Shown here one piece after another: positions 47,593 to 58,229 of a DNA stretch of 64,000 nt. The stretch is from positions 1,612,001 to 1,676,000 of the forward strand of contig JALKFA010000001.1 of the NCBI GenBank assembly GCA_024169445.1, written 5' to 3'. The position numbers and the translations under genes are program-made. The stretch comes from Buttiauxella agrestis ATCC 33320. Its GTDB lineage: Bacteria > Pseudomonadota > Gammaproteobacteria > Enterobacterales > Enterobacteriaceae. Position 1 is the first letter of the stretch, and the number at the start of each line of letters is the position of its first letter. The notes under the pieces are model-generated. The model worked only from the letters and a program-made list of their open reading frames with translations, ran no database searches and was not told the origin of the DNA.

Positions 47593-48066
47593 ATGGCTAA
47601 GAATACTATCTGTATTTGGTACGATCATGATGCGGAAGATGCTGCTCGTTTCTATGCTGCGACCTTTCCAGACAGTAGCGTAGGTGCCGTCATCCCAGCT
47701 CCTGGCGATTATCCGGATGGTAAGGCTGGCGACACAATAGTTGTTGAGTTTGTCGTTGCAGGTGTGTCATGTATCGGCCTCAATGGCGGACCACATTTCA
47801 AACATAGTGAAGCCTTCTCCTTTCAGATATCCACCGAAGATCAGGCCGAAACGGACCGCTACTGGAATGCTATAGTCGGTAACGGCGGCCAGGAAAGCGA
47901 ATGCGGTTGGTGCAAAGATAAATGGGGTGTTAGCTGGCAAATTACCCCGCGGGTACTAACCGAAGCCCTCGCCATGGGTGGGGATATCGCCAGCCGTGCA
48001 TTTGGGGCGATGATGTCGATGAAGAAAATAGACGTTGCAGCTATCGAAGCGGCGATACGTGGTTGA
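47593..48066 (+). CDS. VOC-superfamily protein (PhnB/glyoxalase-like)
   Basis: A 157-residue protein of the PhnB-like VOC family (often annotated 3-demethylubiquinone methyltransferase-like). ICIWYDHDAEDAARFYAATFPDS near the N-terminus and a C-terminal CGWCKDKWGVSWQITPRVL are typical of that family. VOC folds usually bind a metal through His/Glu pairs; the substrate here is unknown. The ATG at 47593 is chosen because MAKNTICIWYD matches the domain start. The in-frame 47548 start adds a stretch that looks non-coding. It stands alone between the rRNA terminator and the acetyltransferase. Confidence 0.82.
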   Translation: MAKNTICIWYDHDAEDAARFYAATFPDSSVGAVIPAPGDYPDGKAGDTIVVEFVVAGVSCIGLNGGPHFKHSEAFSFQISTEDQAETDRYWNAIVGNGGQESECGWCKDKWGVSWQITPRVLTEALAMGGDIASRAFGAMMSMKKIDVAAIEAAIRG

Positions 48067-48136
48067 CGAACGGAACGCACTGGACCTGAAGCCAGTGCGT
48101 TCCCATTCATCATAAAACGGCAAAGCCCTTGTGGCT

Positions 48137-48589
48137 CTAAATCTCTCGCAACAATCGAGCTGGGTTCCCTGCATAAATCCCCGGCTTAACAATATCCTTC
48201 GTCACCACACTTCCGGCACCGATCACCGCACCGCTACAGATATGTTCAGTCAGGATCGTACTACCGCTGCCGATAATCACATTATTGCCCAGCTGAATAC
48301 TGACCCAGCTTTCAGGATCTGGGTTGAGCCTTCCGGAGCGGAAAAGGTCGTTGGCGAACGTTACGTTATGACCGATGAAGCAGTTTTTGCCCGTTATCAC
48401 TTTCTCGCAAAGGAATGAATGTGACTGGATGCGTGTGCCCGCACCAATAATACAGTGCCTTTGAATCTCGACAAAAGGGCCGACAAATACACCATCGTGC
48501 AGGGTACATTCGTAGAGATTTGCCGGTTCGCATACTGTGACATCATCGCTGGCTGTCACATCTCTGATGCTGCTTTTTAATATTTTCAT
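48137..48589 (-). CDS. Left-handed beta-helix acyltransferase
   Basis: A 150-residue hexapeptide-repeat transferase (WbbJ/O-acetyltransferase type). Isoleucine-patch repeats run through most of the chain (VFVGPFVEIQRHCIIGAGTRIQSHSFLCEKVITGKNCFIGHNV and LGNNVIIGSGS...GAVIGAGSVVTKDI). It ends with the usual GNPARLLREI. A likely acetyl-CoA-dependent acetyltransferase of a sugar or surface molecule; substrate unknown. A truncated relative lies at 41326-41480, beyond the rRNA operon. Confidence 0.88.
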   Translation of the reverse strand: MKILKSSIRDVTASDDVTVCEPANLYECTLHDGVFVGPFVEIQRHCIIGAGTRIQSHSFLCEKVITGKNCFIGHNVTFANDLFRSGRLNPDPESWVSIQLGNNVIIGSGSTILTEHICSGAVIGAGSVVTKDIVKPGIYAGNPARLLREI

Positions 48590-48777
48590 TCTTTCTCCGG
48601 GCTGCTGAAAGGTCGTATCAATTTGTCCGTTTTGTGAGCAGCTTCAAGCCTTCGAGTGTTATTCCTTTTTCTGGTAAAAGTACGCACATTTAGCTCAATA
48701 AACATTCAAAAACTGGCGAATACTGAGACCAGATAAAGCATATGGCCTTTCACCAGAAATGAGCTAACCAGAGGAAT

Positions 48778-48984
48778 ATGCTGATGAAAAGAGACCTACA
48801 GGCAGTAAACAATTTCGATTTTCTGGCACGTAGTTTTGCTCGTATGTATGCACTTGGGCAAGTGGTTGATATTCAGGCTGTAACCGGCAACATGAGCACC
48901 GATCAGCAGGCCTGGTTTCGGAAGCGTTACGAGCAATATTGCCAGCAAGCGACTCGGGCTCGCGAGCTTGAGTTGGAACATTAA
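48778..48984 (+). CDS. glgS: Surface composition regulator GlgS (ScoR)
   Basis: A 68-residue protein with the GlgS core [30 protein letters not shown] and the C-terminal [15 protein letters not shown], very close to E. coli GlgS (66 residues). In E. coli it lowers motility and surface appendages and was first noted for effects on glycogen. GAGGAAT precedes the ATG at 48778; a second ATG two codons on is possible. A terminator follows directly. In E. coli glgS lies elsewhere, so the order is rearranged. Confidence 0.93.
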   Translation: MLMKRDLQAVNNFDFLARSFARMYALGQVVDIQAVTGNMSTDQQAWFRKRYEQYCQQATRARELELEH

Positions 48985-48989
48985 TCCCA

Positions 48990-49016
48990 GCGGGCCATCG
49001 GGCCCGTTTCTTTTTC
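48990..49016 (+). terminator. glgS terminator
   Basis: CGGGCC / GGCCCG stem with a 4-base loop followed by TTTCTTTTTC. Confidence 0.88.
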
Positions 49017-49166
49017 AGAACGCGTTTTACTCCATTCCCACTTCCCAACTATCCTTCCCCAAAATTAATCTAAAAATATAAAAGCATTAGCGATAATTTT
49101 TAATTCTTTTATCTAATCCTCGCCATTGGAAATACTGCTCCTAACCCCGATACAGGAGCACTCATC

Positions 49167-50141
49167 ATGGTAACAAAACGACATTCTCTCTGGCTGGCCG
49201 CTCTGGCCCTTATTGCAGCACCGGCATTCGCAGTGGATGTCACCGTCGCGTACCAAACATCTGCTGAACCCGCCAAAGTCGCGCAGGCCGATAACGCTTT
49301 CGCCAAAGATAGTGGCGCAAAAGTGGAGTGGCGCAAGTTCGATAGTGGCGCGAGTGTAGTACGTGCGCTGGCGTCTGGCGATGTGCAGATTGGCAATATC
49401 GGCTCAAGCCCGCTTGCGGTGGCCGCCAGCCAAAAAGTGCCAATCGAAGTGTTCCTGCTGGCCTCGCAACTGGGTAACTCTGAAGCGCTGGTCGTGAAGA
49501 AGGGCATCACCAGCCCGAAAGATCTGATTGGCAAACGCATTGCCGTGCCATTTATCTCCACCACACATTACAGCCTACTGGCGGCTCTGAAACACTGGGG
49601 TATCAAACCGGGTCAGGTTGAAGTCCTTAACCTTCAGCCTCCGGCGATTATTGCCGCCTGGCAGCGTGGTGATATCGACGGGGCTTATGTCTGGGCACCA
49701 GCGGTCAACGAGCTGGAAAAAGAGGGCACCGTGCTGACCGATTCCGCGCAAGTGGGTAAATGGGGCGCACCAACGCTGGATGTCTGGGTGGTGCGTAAAG
49801 ACTTTGCTAAGGCCCATCCTGAAGTTGTTGAAGCCTTTGCCAAAAGCGCTCTCGCCGCGCAGAAAAGTTATATCGATAATCCCGACGAATGGCTGAAACA
49901 GCCAGATAACCTCAGCAAACTTTCGCGCCTGAGCGGTGTGCCCGAAAGCGATGTTCCGGTGCTGGTTAAAGGCAATACCTATCTCACCGCCAGCCAGCAA
50001 ACTGAGCAACTCAGCGGCCCGGTAAACAAGGCGATTGTCGACACCGCTCAGTTCCTCAAAGCACAGGGCAAAGTCCCGGCGGTAGAGACGGATTACAGCC
50101 AGTTTGTCACCGACCGCTTCGTGAAAACACTGGCGCAGTAA
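49167..50141 (+). CDS. tauA: Taurine ABC transporter periplasmic protein TauA
   Basis: A 324-residue periplasmic binding protein for taurine and other sulfonates. The signal peptide ([21 protein letters not shown]) ends near residue 22. The SsuA/TauA-type domain includes [24 protein letters not shown] and [20 protein letters not shown]. It starts the tauABCD operon for sulfur from taurine. In E. coli this is switched on by Cbl with CysB when sulfate is scarce; an AT-rich stretch upstream (49065-49120) could hold those sites. Confidence 0.96.
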   Translation: MVTKRHSLWLAALALIAAPAFAVDVTVAYQTSAEPAKVAQADNAFAKDSGAKVEWRKFDSGASVVRALASGDVQIGNIGSSPLAVAASQKVPIEVFLLASQLGNSEALVVKKGITSPKDLIGKRIAVPFISTTHYSLLAALKHWGIKPGQVEVLNLQPPAIIAAWQRGDIDGAYVWAPAVNELEKEGTVLTDSAQVGKWGAPTLDVWVVRKDFAKAHPEVVEAFAKSALAAQKSYIDNPDEWLKQPDNLSKLSRLSGVPESDVPVLVKGNTYLTASQQTEQLSGPVNKAIVDTAQFLKAQGKVPAVETDYSQFVTDRFVKTLAQ

Positions 50142-50151
50142 GGAGCTAGCC

Positions 50152-50919
50152 ATGTTACAGGTTTCGCATTTAAGCGCAGATTTCGATGGTAAAACCGTTC
50201 TCAACGATATCAATCTGACCGTGGATGAAGGTGAGTTACTGGTGGTTCTCGGCCCATCCGGCTGCGGGAAAACTACGCTGCTGAACCTGATAGCTGGCTT
50301 TGTTCCTTATCACTCCGGCAGCATCACGCTTGCGGGTAAGCAGGTTACCGGACCAGGCGCTGAGCGCGGTGTGGTGTTTCAGCATGAAGGTCTGCTGCCG
50401 TGGCGAACCGTGCTGGATAACGTCGCGTTCGGCCTGCAACTTGCCGGGCAACCAAAGCCAGAGCGTGAGGAAATCGCGATCGATATGCTGCGCAAAGTCG
50501 GGCTGGAAGATAAGGCGAAGCGCGCCATCTGGCAGCTTTCAGGCGGGCAGCGCCAGCGTGTGGGAATTGCTCGCGCACTAGCCACGCGTCCGCAACTGTT
50601 ACTGCTCGATGAACCTTTTGGCGCGCTGGATGCATTTACTCGCGAGCAAATGCAAACCCTGCTGTTAAAGCTATGGCACGAAAGTCGTCGCCAGGTGTTG
50701 TTGATTACGCATGACATTGAAGAAGCCGTGTTCCTGGCAACCGAACTCGTGTTGCTTTCACCAGGACCTGGGCGCGTGTTGGAGCGCTTACCGCTCGATT
50801 TTGGCCGCAGGTTTGCTGAAGGTGAACCGTGCCGAAACATCAAATCCGACCCGGAATTTATCGCTAAGCGCGAGTACGTGCTGAGCCGGGTGTTTGAACA
50901 ACGCGAGGGCTTTTTATGA
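50152..50919 (+). CDS. tauB: Taurine ABC transporter ATPase TauB
   Basis: A 255-residue ABC ATPase. Walker A GPSGCGKT is near residue 34, the Q-loop is [10 protein letters not shown], the signature [15 protein letters not shown] lies mid-protein, and Walker [13 protein letters not shown] follows, then the switch His in LITHDIEEA. It powers taurine uptake with TauA and TauC. It starts 10 bases after tauA and its stop overlaps the tauC start by 4 bases. Confidence 0.97.
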   Translation: MLQVSHLSADFDGKTVLNDINLTVDEGELLVVLGPSGCGKTTLLNLIAGFVPYHSGSITLAGKQVTGPGAERGVVFQHEGLLPWRTVLDNVAFGLQLAGQPKPEREEIAIDMLRKVGLEDKAKRAIWQLSGGQRQRVGIARALATRPQLLLLDEPFGALDAFTREQMQTLLLKLWHESRRQVLLITHDIEEAVFLATELVLLSPGPGRVLERLPLDFGRRFAEGEPCRNIKSDPEFIAKREYVLSRVFEQREGFL

Positions 50920-51743
50920 GCATCGTTATTCAGGATAAAGCCCGTCGCAAACGGCTGGCGCTGCGCTGGCCATTCTCGCGCCAGATAACGCTCAGCCTCA
51001 CAACGGTGACGGCAATCATTTTGCTGTGGTGGTGGGTGGCGGCACAGCTTTGGATAAGCCCGCTATTTTTGCCACCGCCAGGCCAGGTATTGATGAAGCT
51101 GATTAGCATCGCCGGGCCACAAGGATTTATGGATGCCACACTTTGGCAGCATCTCGCCGCCAGCCTGTTACGCATTCTCACGGCACTTTTGGCTGCGGTG
51201 TTGATTGGTATTCCGGTGGGTATCGCGATGGGGTTAAGCCCAACGGTGCGAGGCATTCTCGACCCGTTGATTGAACTGTATCGCCCGGTGCCGCCGCTGG
51301 CTTATTTACCACTGATGGTGATTTGGTTCGGCATCGGTGAAACCTCAAAGATTTTGCTGATTTATCTGGCGATATTCGCCCCTGTTGCGATGTCGACGAT
51401 GGCTGGCGTACGCGGTGCGAAACAGGTGCGGATTCGTGCTGCCGAGGCTTTGGGGGCATCACGCCTTCAGGTGGTATGGCATGTGATTTTACCCGGTGCG
51501 CTGCCGGAAATCCTCACCGGCTTTCGTATCGGGCTTGGCGTTGGCTGGTCAACGCTGGTTGCCGCGGAGCTTATCGCCGCCACGCGTGGATTAGGTTTTA
51601 TGGTGCAGTCAGCCGGTGAGTTTTTGGCAACCGACGTGGTGCTGGCAGGCATCGGCGTGATTGCAGTTATTGCATTTTGTTTAGAGCTGGGTTTACGCGC
51701 CTTGCAGCGCCGCTTGACCCCATGGCATGGAGAAGGGCAATGA
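50916..51743 (+). CDS. tauC: Taurine ABC transporter permease TauC
   Basis: A 275-residue inner-membrane permease with about six helices. The EAA-type loop is [41 protein letters not shown], where the ATPase docks. It overlaps tauB and tauD by 4 bases each (ATGA), so the operon is translationally coupled. Confidence 0.97.
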   Translation: MSIVIQDKARRKRLALRWPFSRQITLSLTTVTAIILLWWWVAAQLWISPLFLPPPGQVLMKLISIAGPQGFMDATLWQHLAASLLRILTALLAAVLIGIPVGIAMGLSPTVRGILDPLIELYRPVPPLAYLPLMVIWFGIGETSKILLIYLAIFAPVAMSTMAGVRGAKQVRIRAAEALGASRLQVVWHVILPGALPEILTGFRIGLGVGWSTLVAAELIAATRGLGFMVQSAGEFLATDVVLAGIGVIAVIAFCLELGLRALQRRLTPWHGEGQ

Positions 51744-52588
51744 GTGAAAAAGTGAATGTTGTGCCGTTGGGGCCGTACATTGGTGCGCAGGTCAGTGGCG
51801 TAACTCTAAGCCGGGGTTTGACCGATAACCAGTTTGAGCAGCTTTATCACGCACTGATCCGCCATCAGGTGTTGTTCCTGCGCGACCAGCCGATTACCCC
51901 TGCACAACAGCGAGCGCTGGCGCAGCGGTTTGGCGACCTGCATATCCACCCGGTTTACCCGCATGCGGAAGGGGTGGAAGAGATTATTGTGCTGGATACG
52001 CATAACGATAATCCGCCGGATAACGACAACTGGCACACCGACGTGACCTTTATTGAAACGCCGCCTGCCGGGGCGATTCTGGCGGCAAAGCTTATTCCTG
52101 AAACGGGTGGTGACACCTTGTGGACCAGCGGTATTGCGGCGTACGAGGCGCTTTCAGAACCGTTTAAGCGTTTATTGTCTGGCCTGCGGGCAGAGCATGA
52201 CTTCAGGAAGTCATTCCCGGAATATAAACATTTGAGAAGCGAAGAGGAACATCAGCGCTGGCGCGAAGCGGTCGTTAAAAATCCCCCGTTGCTGCATCCG
52301 GTGATTCGCACCCATCCGGTCAGCGGCAAGCAGGCATTGTTTGTTAATGAGGGGTTTACGACGCGAATTGTCGATATCTCGCAAAAAGAAAGCGATGCAC
52401 TGCTCGCAATCCTGTTCGCGCATATTACAAAACCGGAGTTCCAGGTGCGCTGGCGTTGGCAGGAAAACGACATTGCTCTCTGGGATAACCGCGTCACACA
52501 GCATTATGCTAACGCGGATTATCTACCAGCGCGGCGCGTTATGCACCGTGCGACGGTTCTGGGGGACAAACCTTTCTGGCGGGGTTAA
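51740..52588 (+). CDS. tauD: Taurine dioxygenase TauD
   Basis: A 282-residue Fe(II)/2-oxoglutarate dioxygenase that oxidises taurine to sulfite and aminoacetaldehyde. The iron ligands read as His99 and Asp101 (NWHTDVTF) and His255 (VTQHYA), with Arg266 for 2-oxoglutarate, at the same numbers as in E. coli TauD. The ATG at 51740 overlaps the tauC stop. The upstream in-frame start at 51677 lies inside tauC. It ends the tau operon. Confidence 0.97.
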   Translation: MSEKVNVVPLGPYIGAQVSGVTLSRGLTDNQFEQLYHALIRHQVLFLRDQPITPAQQRALAQRFGDLHIHPVYPHAEGVEEIIVLDTHNDNPPDNDNWHTDVTFIETPPAGAILAAKLIPETGGDTLWTSGIAAYEALSEPFKRLLSGLRAEHDFRKSFPEYKHLRSEEEHQRWREAVVKNPPLLHPVIRTHPVSGKQALFVNEGFTTRIVDISQKESDALLAILFAHITKPEFQVRWRWQENDIALWDNRVTQHYANADYLPARRVMHRATVLGDKPFWRG

Positions 52589-52612
52589 TAGGTTTCAGTG
52601 ATTTGTCGGCTT

Positions 52613-52643
52613 GTAGGTCGGATAACCGCTAGCGCCATCCGAC
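52613..52643. repeat. REP-like palindrome
   Basis: GTAGGTCGGATAACCGCTAG-type REP element between the converging tauD and nepI genes. Confidence 0.85.
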
Positions 52644-52647
52644 ACAA

Positions 52648-53832
52648 CTACTTCACCCGCACTTTTGCCGCTACCAATAGCGCAGTCAGTAGCATCAAAC
52701 TGCCAGACAACACCAGCGGCGAGAATATGCCGAGGTTATCAAGCGCGAGCCCACCAATTGCTGCACCGCAGGTGTTTGCCAACTGGATCACGGCGACCTG
52801 AATAGATCCCGCTTTTTCAGCTTGATCCGCCAGCGAGCGGGTGATCCACGTTGACCAGCCGACCGGAATAAGCGCGAAGGCAAAGCCCCAAATTATGGCA
52901 ACGACAGAAGCGACAATCTTATCCGATCCCCACAACACCAGTGTTAAGGCGCTAAGCGCCAGTATCAGCGGTGCGCAGGTCAGCGCCAGCTTGAGCGAGC
53001 GCTTCAGGAAAACGGCAGAAAGCGAAGTCCCGACAAAACTGGCGATCCCGAAGCTCAGTAGCACCAGTGTCAGGCCGTCGACGTCGAATCCGGCTAGCGT
53101 CATATAAACCGGGCGAATATAAGTGAAGAAGGCAAACTGCCCGGCGAAGGCGGTAAAAATCGCAGCCATCCCAGCCAAAACGCCAGGGCGTTTAAGCAGG
53201 ACAAACATGTTTTGCTTGTGCTGGGTTGATTCACCCGGTAGCGATGGTAGCGCTTTCCACACCCAAATAATGCACACCACGCCCATCAGCGCCGCGCCAT
53301 TAAAGACGTTGCGCCAGCCAATAATCCCACCTAAAAAACTGCCTAACGGCGCGGCAATCACTAGTGCGATAGACACTGCGCCAAAGATAACCGACAACGC
53401 TTTTGGCACCGTTCGAGCCGGGACCAGGCGCATGGTTAATGAAGCGGACATCGCCCAGAAACCACCCAGCGCAACGCCCAGACAGGCTCGGCCCATCAGC
53501 AGCATCGTAAAGTTGCTCGCAAAGGAAACCAGCAGGCAGGAGAGAGTAAGCAGAATGGCAAACAGGAACACTACGTAGCGGCGATCGGTTGAGCGGATAA
53601 TACTGGTCACAAACAGGCTTGCGAACATGGCAACGAAGGCAGTAACGGTAACGGACTGCCCCGCGACACCTTCAGAAATGCCTAATTCCTGCGCCATCGG
53701 CGTCAGCAAACTGACCGGTAAAAACTCTACGGTGATCAGGCATGCGACGCAGAATGCCACGGCAAATACCGCCGACCAATTAGGCCGCGTGACGACCCTC
53801 GGTTCGATGGTTCCTTCAATATGCTCACTCAT
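52648..53832 (-). CDS. nepI: Purine ribonucleoside exporter NepI
   Basis: A 394-residue major facilitator (drug:H+ antiporter type 1) very close to E. coli NepI (YicM), which exports inosine and related nucleosides. Twelve hydrophobic helices are visible. [40 protein letters not shown] near the N-terminus and [31 protein letters not shown] match that protein. It converges on tauD. Confidence 0.94.
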   Translation of the reverse strand: MSEHIEGTIEPRVVTRPNWSAVFAVAFCVACLITVEFLPVSLLTPMAQELGISEGVAGQSVTVTAFVAMFASLFVTSIIRSTDRRYVVFLFAILLTLSCLLVSFASNFTMLLMGRACLGVALGGFWAMSASLTMRLVPARTVPKALSVIFGAVSIALVIAAPLGSFLGGIIGWRNVFNGAALMGVVCIIWVWKALPSLPGESTQHKQNMFVLLKRPGVLAGMAAIFTAFAGQFAFFTYIRPVYMTLAGFDVDGLTLVLLSFGIASFVGTSLSAVFLKRSLKLALTCAPLILALSALTLVLWGSDKIVASVVAIIWGFAFALIPVGWSTWITRSLADQAEKAGSIQVAVIQLANTCGAAIGGLALDNLGIFSPLVLSGSLMLLTALLVAAKVRVK

Positions 53833-53924
53833 TTCGTCACCTGGCGTCGTTACTGCGATAAAGCCGCGTAGTGTAACACCATTAGTGTGACGAACTTAAC
53901 ATTTTGGCAACTTGATCGAGGGTT

Positions 53925-54647
53925 CTAGAAATCGAGCTCAAGTGCGAAACAGAGGTAGGCCATCAATGGTGCACAATGCTGAAACTGTTCGGCACAAAAG
54001 CTGATGGCACCAGGCTTACACAACTCTTCGAAATCGATATTTTTGACGGCGATAAAATCTTTGCGCTTCAATTCTGTTAGCAGGGGATGCGTCTTATCAA
54101 AACCCTTTGGCGGGCGACTTAAGCTATCGCCATCCATGATAAATCCCTGGTTTTGCAAGGTCTGCAACGCCTTCTGATAAGCATTTGGATTTTCATCTAT
54201 ACACATGCGAATGGCATTCAAGGCTTTAGATTCTGGGTGCCAAATCCCGGCCGCAATAAAACAACCTTCCGGGGCAATATGAACATAGAGCCCAGGAGCA
54301 TGGACATCTTTCCCCTGGAAGTGACGAAATTGAATGCCGACATTGGTTTTATAAGGCGTTTTGTCTTTGCTAAAACGACTGTCGCGCTGAGGGCGCATCA
54401 GACTACCCCCCACTTTTTTCGGCACGGCGGTCAGTTTGGACGATATGGCCAGAATGCCAGGCTGCATCTGTTCGATAAACCGTAGAGCAGGGCTTCTGAC
54501 GTTATTTTCGTATTCATCCTGATGGTCTTTAAACCAATCGCGTGAATTGTTTTGTGCGAGCTTATTCAGGAATTGCAGGCTTTCTGGGCTAAACGGTGCT
54601 TTTGACGATACCGGAGCGCTTGGGGTTTTAGGTGTTTGAGTCGCCAT
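53925..54647 (-). CDS. DUF2461 (TIGR02453) family protein
   Basis: A 240-residue soluble protein of the DUF2461 family. FSPESLQFLNKLAQNNSRDWFKDHQDEYE near the start and RPQRDSRFSKDKTPYKTNVGIQFRH in the middle are its signatures. Function unknown. A short Ala/Pro/Ser-rich N-terminal tail (residues 1-20) precedes the domain. It is a single gene between nepI and the oxidoreductase cluster. Confidence 0.88.
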   Translation of the reverse strand: MATQTPKTPSAPVSSKAPFSPESLQFLNKLAQNNSRDWFKDHQDEYENNVRSPALRFIEQMQPGILAISSKLTAVPKKVGGSLMRPQRDSRFSKDKTPYKTNVGIQFRHFQGKDVHAPGLYVHIAPEGCFIAAGIWHPESKALNAIRMCIDENPNAYQKALQTLQNQGFIMDGDSLSRPPKGFDKTHPLLTELKRKDFIAVKNIDFEELCKPGAISFCAEQFQHCAPLMAYLCFALELDF

Positions 54648-54852
54648 TATCGATGAACCCTTATAAATACTTATAGAGCGGGCGCCGGCGGTAGTGATCT
54701 TAACGGAATATGAGACAAATCATCGACGCCAGCCAAGAGGTTGTTAAAGAGGGTAGCAAGTCTGTCAGCTTAGGGCGAGGCCACCAGCCGTTTATTGGGC
54801 TGGTGGGTTTAATCAAAGCAGTGGAAACCGAACATTATCTAAACTGGATGAG

Positions 54853-56541
54853 CTAGACGGTGACTTTGCGGCGGGGCTCGCTGGTGCGTTGCTGCGTTTG
54901 CCACTTGTCTGCCAGACCGACCTGAACATTGGACGGCGCAAGCATCGAATGACCACGAATCAGATCAGCCGCGCGCTCTGCCAGCATGATAGTCGGCGCA
55001 TTCAGGTTGCCGTTAGGTTCTGTTGGGAATACGGATGAATCAATTACGCGTAACCCTTGTAGGCCGTGCACACGCAATTCAGAATCGACGACAGCCAAAT
55101 CGTCCTCACCCATCCGGCAAGAACCACATGGATGCATTGTACTTTCCATGTTGGCACGCACAAAAGCATCAATTTCTTCGTCAGTTTTCACGTTCGGGCC
55201 GGGGGCAAGTTCCACGCCACGAAATTTGTCCATGGCAGGCTGACCGATAATCTCGCGTGTCAGGCGCACGCAACGGCGAAAACCTTCACGGTCCTCTTCC
55301 CGCTCCAAATAGTTAAAACGGATTTCAGGATGTTCATACGGATCGGCAGATCGCACCCGTACATAACCACGACTTTTCGGCTTATTTGGCCCTGTCAGTA
55401 CCATGAAACCGTGTCCCTTGAACGGCTTGTCACCGTCGTAACGCATCGCCGCGGGTAAAAAATGGAACTGGATATCTGGCCATTGCAATCCTTTCTCTGA
55501 GCGGATGAAACCACCCGCCTCAAAATGGTTGCTCGCACCCAGACCATCTTTGAAGAGTAACCAGCGCAACCCAATCAGTGCCTTAGGGAGCAACCCCATT
55601 TTGCTGTTAAGAGAAACGGGTTCCTTACATTCAAATTGAATGTAAATCTCAGAGTGATCTTGTAAGTTTTCCCCAACACCGGGTAGGTCGTGTTTCACTT
55701 CAATACCGGCTTGACGCAATACTTCGGCTGGGCCGATGCCTGAACGCTGCAAGAGATGGGGGGAACCGATCGGACCTGAAGAAACCAACACCTCACGGGT
55801 GCAGCGCACGGTGTGTATTTCCCCGCCGTGTTCATATTCGACGCCCACCACACGCTTACCTTCCAGTACTAGTTTACGCGTCATTGCATTGGTGATGACG
55901 GTCAGGTTGGGTCGTTCCATGGCAGGACGTAAATAGGCATTAGCGGTGGACCATCGCACACCATTCTTGACCGTCATATGCATTGCGCCAAAGCCTTCCT
56001 GCATGTAACCGTTGGTATCGTCGGTCTTTATGTAGCCCGCCTGTGTACCAGCCTCTACCCAGGCCCCATAAAGTGGGTTTTGCATATTGTTGCCGTTGTT
56101 AGTGCTGAGCGGGCCTTCTGAACCGCGGTAGTCGTCGCCACCAAACTTGAAATTCTCTGCTTTGCGAAAATAGGGCAGGCAGTTGCGATAACCCCAATTT
56201 TTGGCACCTAACGACTCCCATTCATCAAAGTCGCACGCATGGCCACGGATGTAGACCAGGCCATTGATGGACGACGAACCGCCAAGCACTTTTCCACGTG
56301 GGCAGTGCAGGCGACGCCCATCCAGATGTGGCTCGGGTTCCGTTTCGTAGTGCCAGTTATATTTTTTAGTGTTCATCGGTATTGAGAACGCGCTGGGCAT
56401 CTGGATGATAATGCTTTTATCGCTGCCGCCGAACTCAATCACCAGCACACTTACACTTGAATCTTCGGTCAGACGATTTGCCAGCACGCAACCCGCTGAT
56501 CCGGCACCCACGATGATATAGTCAAATTGTTTGGTAGACAT
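54853..56541 (-). CDS. GMC oxidoreductase (choline dehydrogenase-like)
   Basis: A 562-residue flavoprotein of the glucose-methanol-choline family. The FAD-binding motif is [14 protein letters not shown] (residues about 11-24). The GMC signature [20 protein letters not shown] is near 80, and the catalytic pair is His470 (HPCGSCRMG) and Asn514 (NLNAPT). It oxidises an alcohol to an aldehyde. BetA-like, but the C-terminus (to [10 protein letters not shown]...) and context differ from the bet operon. It is last in a minus-strand cluster with an NCS1 permease, an aldehyde dehydrogenase and a ureohydrolase, so the aldehyde probably passes to the dehydrogenase. Confidence 0.88.
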   Translation of the reverse strand: MSTKQFDYIIVGAGSAGCVLANRLTEDSSVSVLVIEFGGSDKSIIIQMPSAFSIPMNTKKYNWHYETEPEPHLDGRRLHCPRGKVLGGSSSINGLVYIRGHACDFDEWESLGAKNWGYRNCLPYFRKAENFKFGGDDYRGSEGPLSTNNGNNMQNPLYGAWVEAGTQAGYIKTDDTNGYMQEGFGAMHMTVKNGVRWSTANAYLRPAMERPNLTVITNAMTRKLVLEGKRVVGVEYEHGGEIHTVRCTREVLVSSGPIGSPHLLQRSGIGPAEVLRQAGIEVKHDLPGVGENLQDHSEIYIQFECKEPVSLNSKMGLLPKALIGLRWLLFKDGLGASNHFEAGGFIRSEKGLQWPDIQFHFLPAAMRYDGDKPFKGHGFMVLTGPNKPKSRGYVRVRSADPYEHPEIRFNYLEREEDREGFRRCVRLTREIIGQPAMDKFRGVELAPGPNVKTDEEIDAFVRANMESTMHPCGSCRMGEDDLAVVDSELRVHGLQGLRVIDSSVFPTEPNGNLNAPTIMLAERAADLIRGHSMLAPSNVQVGLADKWQTQQRTSEPRRKVTV

Positions 56542-56586
56542 ATTGCTCTTGCTCCATTCATGTTCTGGACAACAACCTCAGACGCG

Positions 56587-58086
56587 TCATTTATTCCCGG
56601 TGGTGTACTCCGGCATATTGATTTCGATTTGCGCGATCACCGCTTCTTCGTGATGTAGGTTCAGCGAACGACAAGACAGGTAGTAGACGATGCTGGATAC
56701 GATAAGCCCCACCAGCCAGGCCAGATCAACGCTACCCATTGCACGTGCTATCGGGCCGACATACACCTCGCGACTCCCTTCAAAGATGCAGAAGAATGGG
56801 ACCATCGCCATGAAACCCACCATGTAGGAGAGCAAACCACGAGCTCCCCAGCGGCCATAGAGGTTGCCGTGTGGCAAGAAGAAGTGTGGGATGGCATAGC
56901 GTCCTTTGCGCACAAAGAAATAGTCTGTGAGGTTGACTGCTGTCCATGGCACAAGGAAGTACAACATCACAACCAGATAGATGTTGAGCACCGACAAGCC
57001 AGAGCCGGAGTTGTAGATACTCATTGCTACACCCAATTGCAGGAACACGACTAAGAAGATCGCCACAATGCGGGTTTTGGCAGTCGGTTCAATCTTCCTG
57101 AAGGAATCCACACTGGTTATGGCCGTGAGTTTGGCGCTGTAAATGTTCATCGCAATAACAGGCAGGAAGGCCAGAATGGTGATAGCCACCATAAAGGTAC
57201 CCAGATGTGGAGCAAAGCCGGTGCCAACAGTATTGAGTGCCACCAGTACATCAGTCGCATGCAGATGGGCAGCCAACCAGCCACCTACTGAGATCATCCA
57301 GGCACCTGATAGCGATGCGCCCAGAAATACCGCCGTGATAAGCTTGCTGCTTGAGGTATTTTTAGGCAGATAGCGCGAATAGTCGGACACATACGGCGCG
57401 TAGGCTATGTTGTAACTGGCGGCGGCAGCAAACTGTGCAATAAATCCTGTCCAGTTGAAGCCCAGCGGTGCTTCCTGCACCGCCCCTTCAACTACTGGAG
57501 CATCATGAACCCAGCCCATCAGCACCGCCAGAGTGACCAGTCCATACAAAGGCAACGATAGATACAGCGACCATTTGAAGGTTTTGTGCATCCAGTCGTG
57601 GCCGAGTATGGCCAGAATGGTAGCGGGAACAGTCACTGCCAGCGCAACCTGCAAAGGATCCCAACTGAACAGTGTTTTCAGCCCCTGCATCATCAGCACC
57701 AGGTTGACGATATTAAAGCCCGCGAACACAAACAGTGTCGCTATCAAGACCAGCACCACGCCACGATAACCAAATTGTGCGCGTGACTGGATCATCTGTG
57801 GTAGCCCCAGGTGTGGCCCTTGTGAGCCATGGAAAGCCATAAACAACGTACCGAACATGATGCCCAGAGTGCCAGCAATCGTGGTCCACAGTGCATCAAG
57901 ACCGACACTCGGACCAACAAAGCCAATAGTCATAGTGAAGAAGGTAAAGTTGCCGACGAACCAGAATGGCCCCTGGCTTGAGAGTTTATCGGTACGCTCT
58001 TGTTCTGGTACAAAATCGATCGAGCGTCCTTCAATAGGGCTTTGATCGTTGCTGGTGGCTTTCACTGCTGTTGATTCTGTTTGCAT
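56587..58086 (-). CDS. NCS1-family permease (purine/cytosine/allantoin type)
   Basis: A 499-residue transporter with about 12 helices of the nucleobase-cation-symport-1 family. A hydrophilic N-terminal tail leads to LSSQGPFWFVGNFTFFTMTIGFVGP. GSQGPHLGLPQMIQSRAQFGYRG and YAPYVSDYSRYLPKNTSSSK are family motifs. Such proteins import nucleobases, hydantoins, allantoin or related N-compounds. It probably brings in the substrate of the neighbouring enzymes. It lies 143 bases after the aldehyde dehydrogenase and 45 before the GMC gene. Confidence 0.88.
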   Translation of the reverse strand: MQTESTAVKATSNDQSPIEGRSIDFVPEQERTDKLSSQGPFWFVGNFTFFTMTIGFVGPSVGLDALWTTIAGTLGIMFGTLFMAFHGSQGPHLGLPQMIQSRAQFGYRGVVLVLIATLFVFAGFNIVNLVLMMQGLKTLFSWDPLQVALAVTVPATILAILGHDWMHKTFKWSLYLSLPLYGLVTLAVLMGWVHDAPVVEGAVQEAPLGFNWTGFIAQFAAAASYNIAYAPYVSDYSRYLPKNTSSSKLITAVFLGASLSGAWMISVGGWLAAHLHATDVLVALNTVGTGFAPHLGTFMVAITILAFLPVIAMNIYSAKLTAITSVDSFRKIEPTAKTRIVAIFLVVFLQLGVAMSIYNSGSGLSVLNIYLVVMLYFLVPWTAVNLTDYFFVRKGRYAIPHFFLPHGNLYGRWGARGLLSYMVGFMAMVPFFCIFEGSREVYVGPIARAMGSVDLAWLVGLIVSSIVYYLSCRSLNLHHEEAVIAQIEINMPEYTTGNK

Positions 58087-58229
58087 AAAATACCCCGTAC
58101 TCGATAAGGGTGAAGCAATAAGAATTCATTAAGCCAGGTAGTAACCGGCTCACTAGTTCAGTGTGTTGTGCGCTATCTGGCCACTTCCGAACAGCAGCGG
58201 CTTGCTTCGGAAGTGGCTGGCGAGTCGGA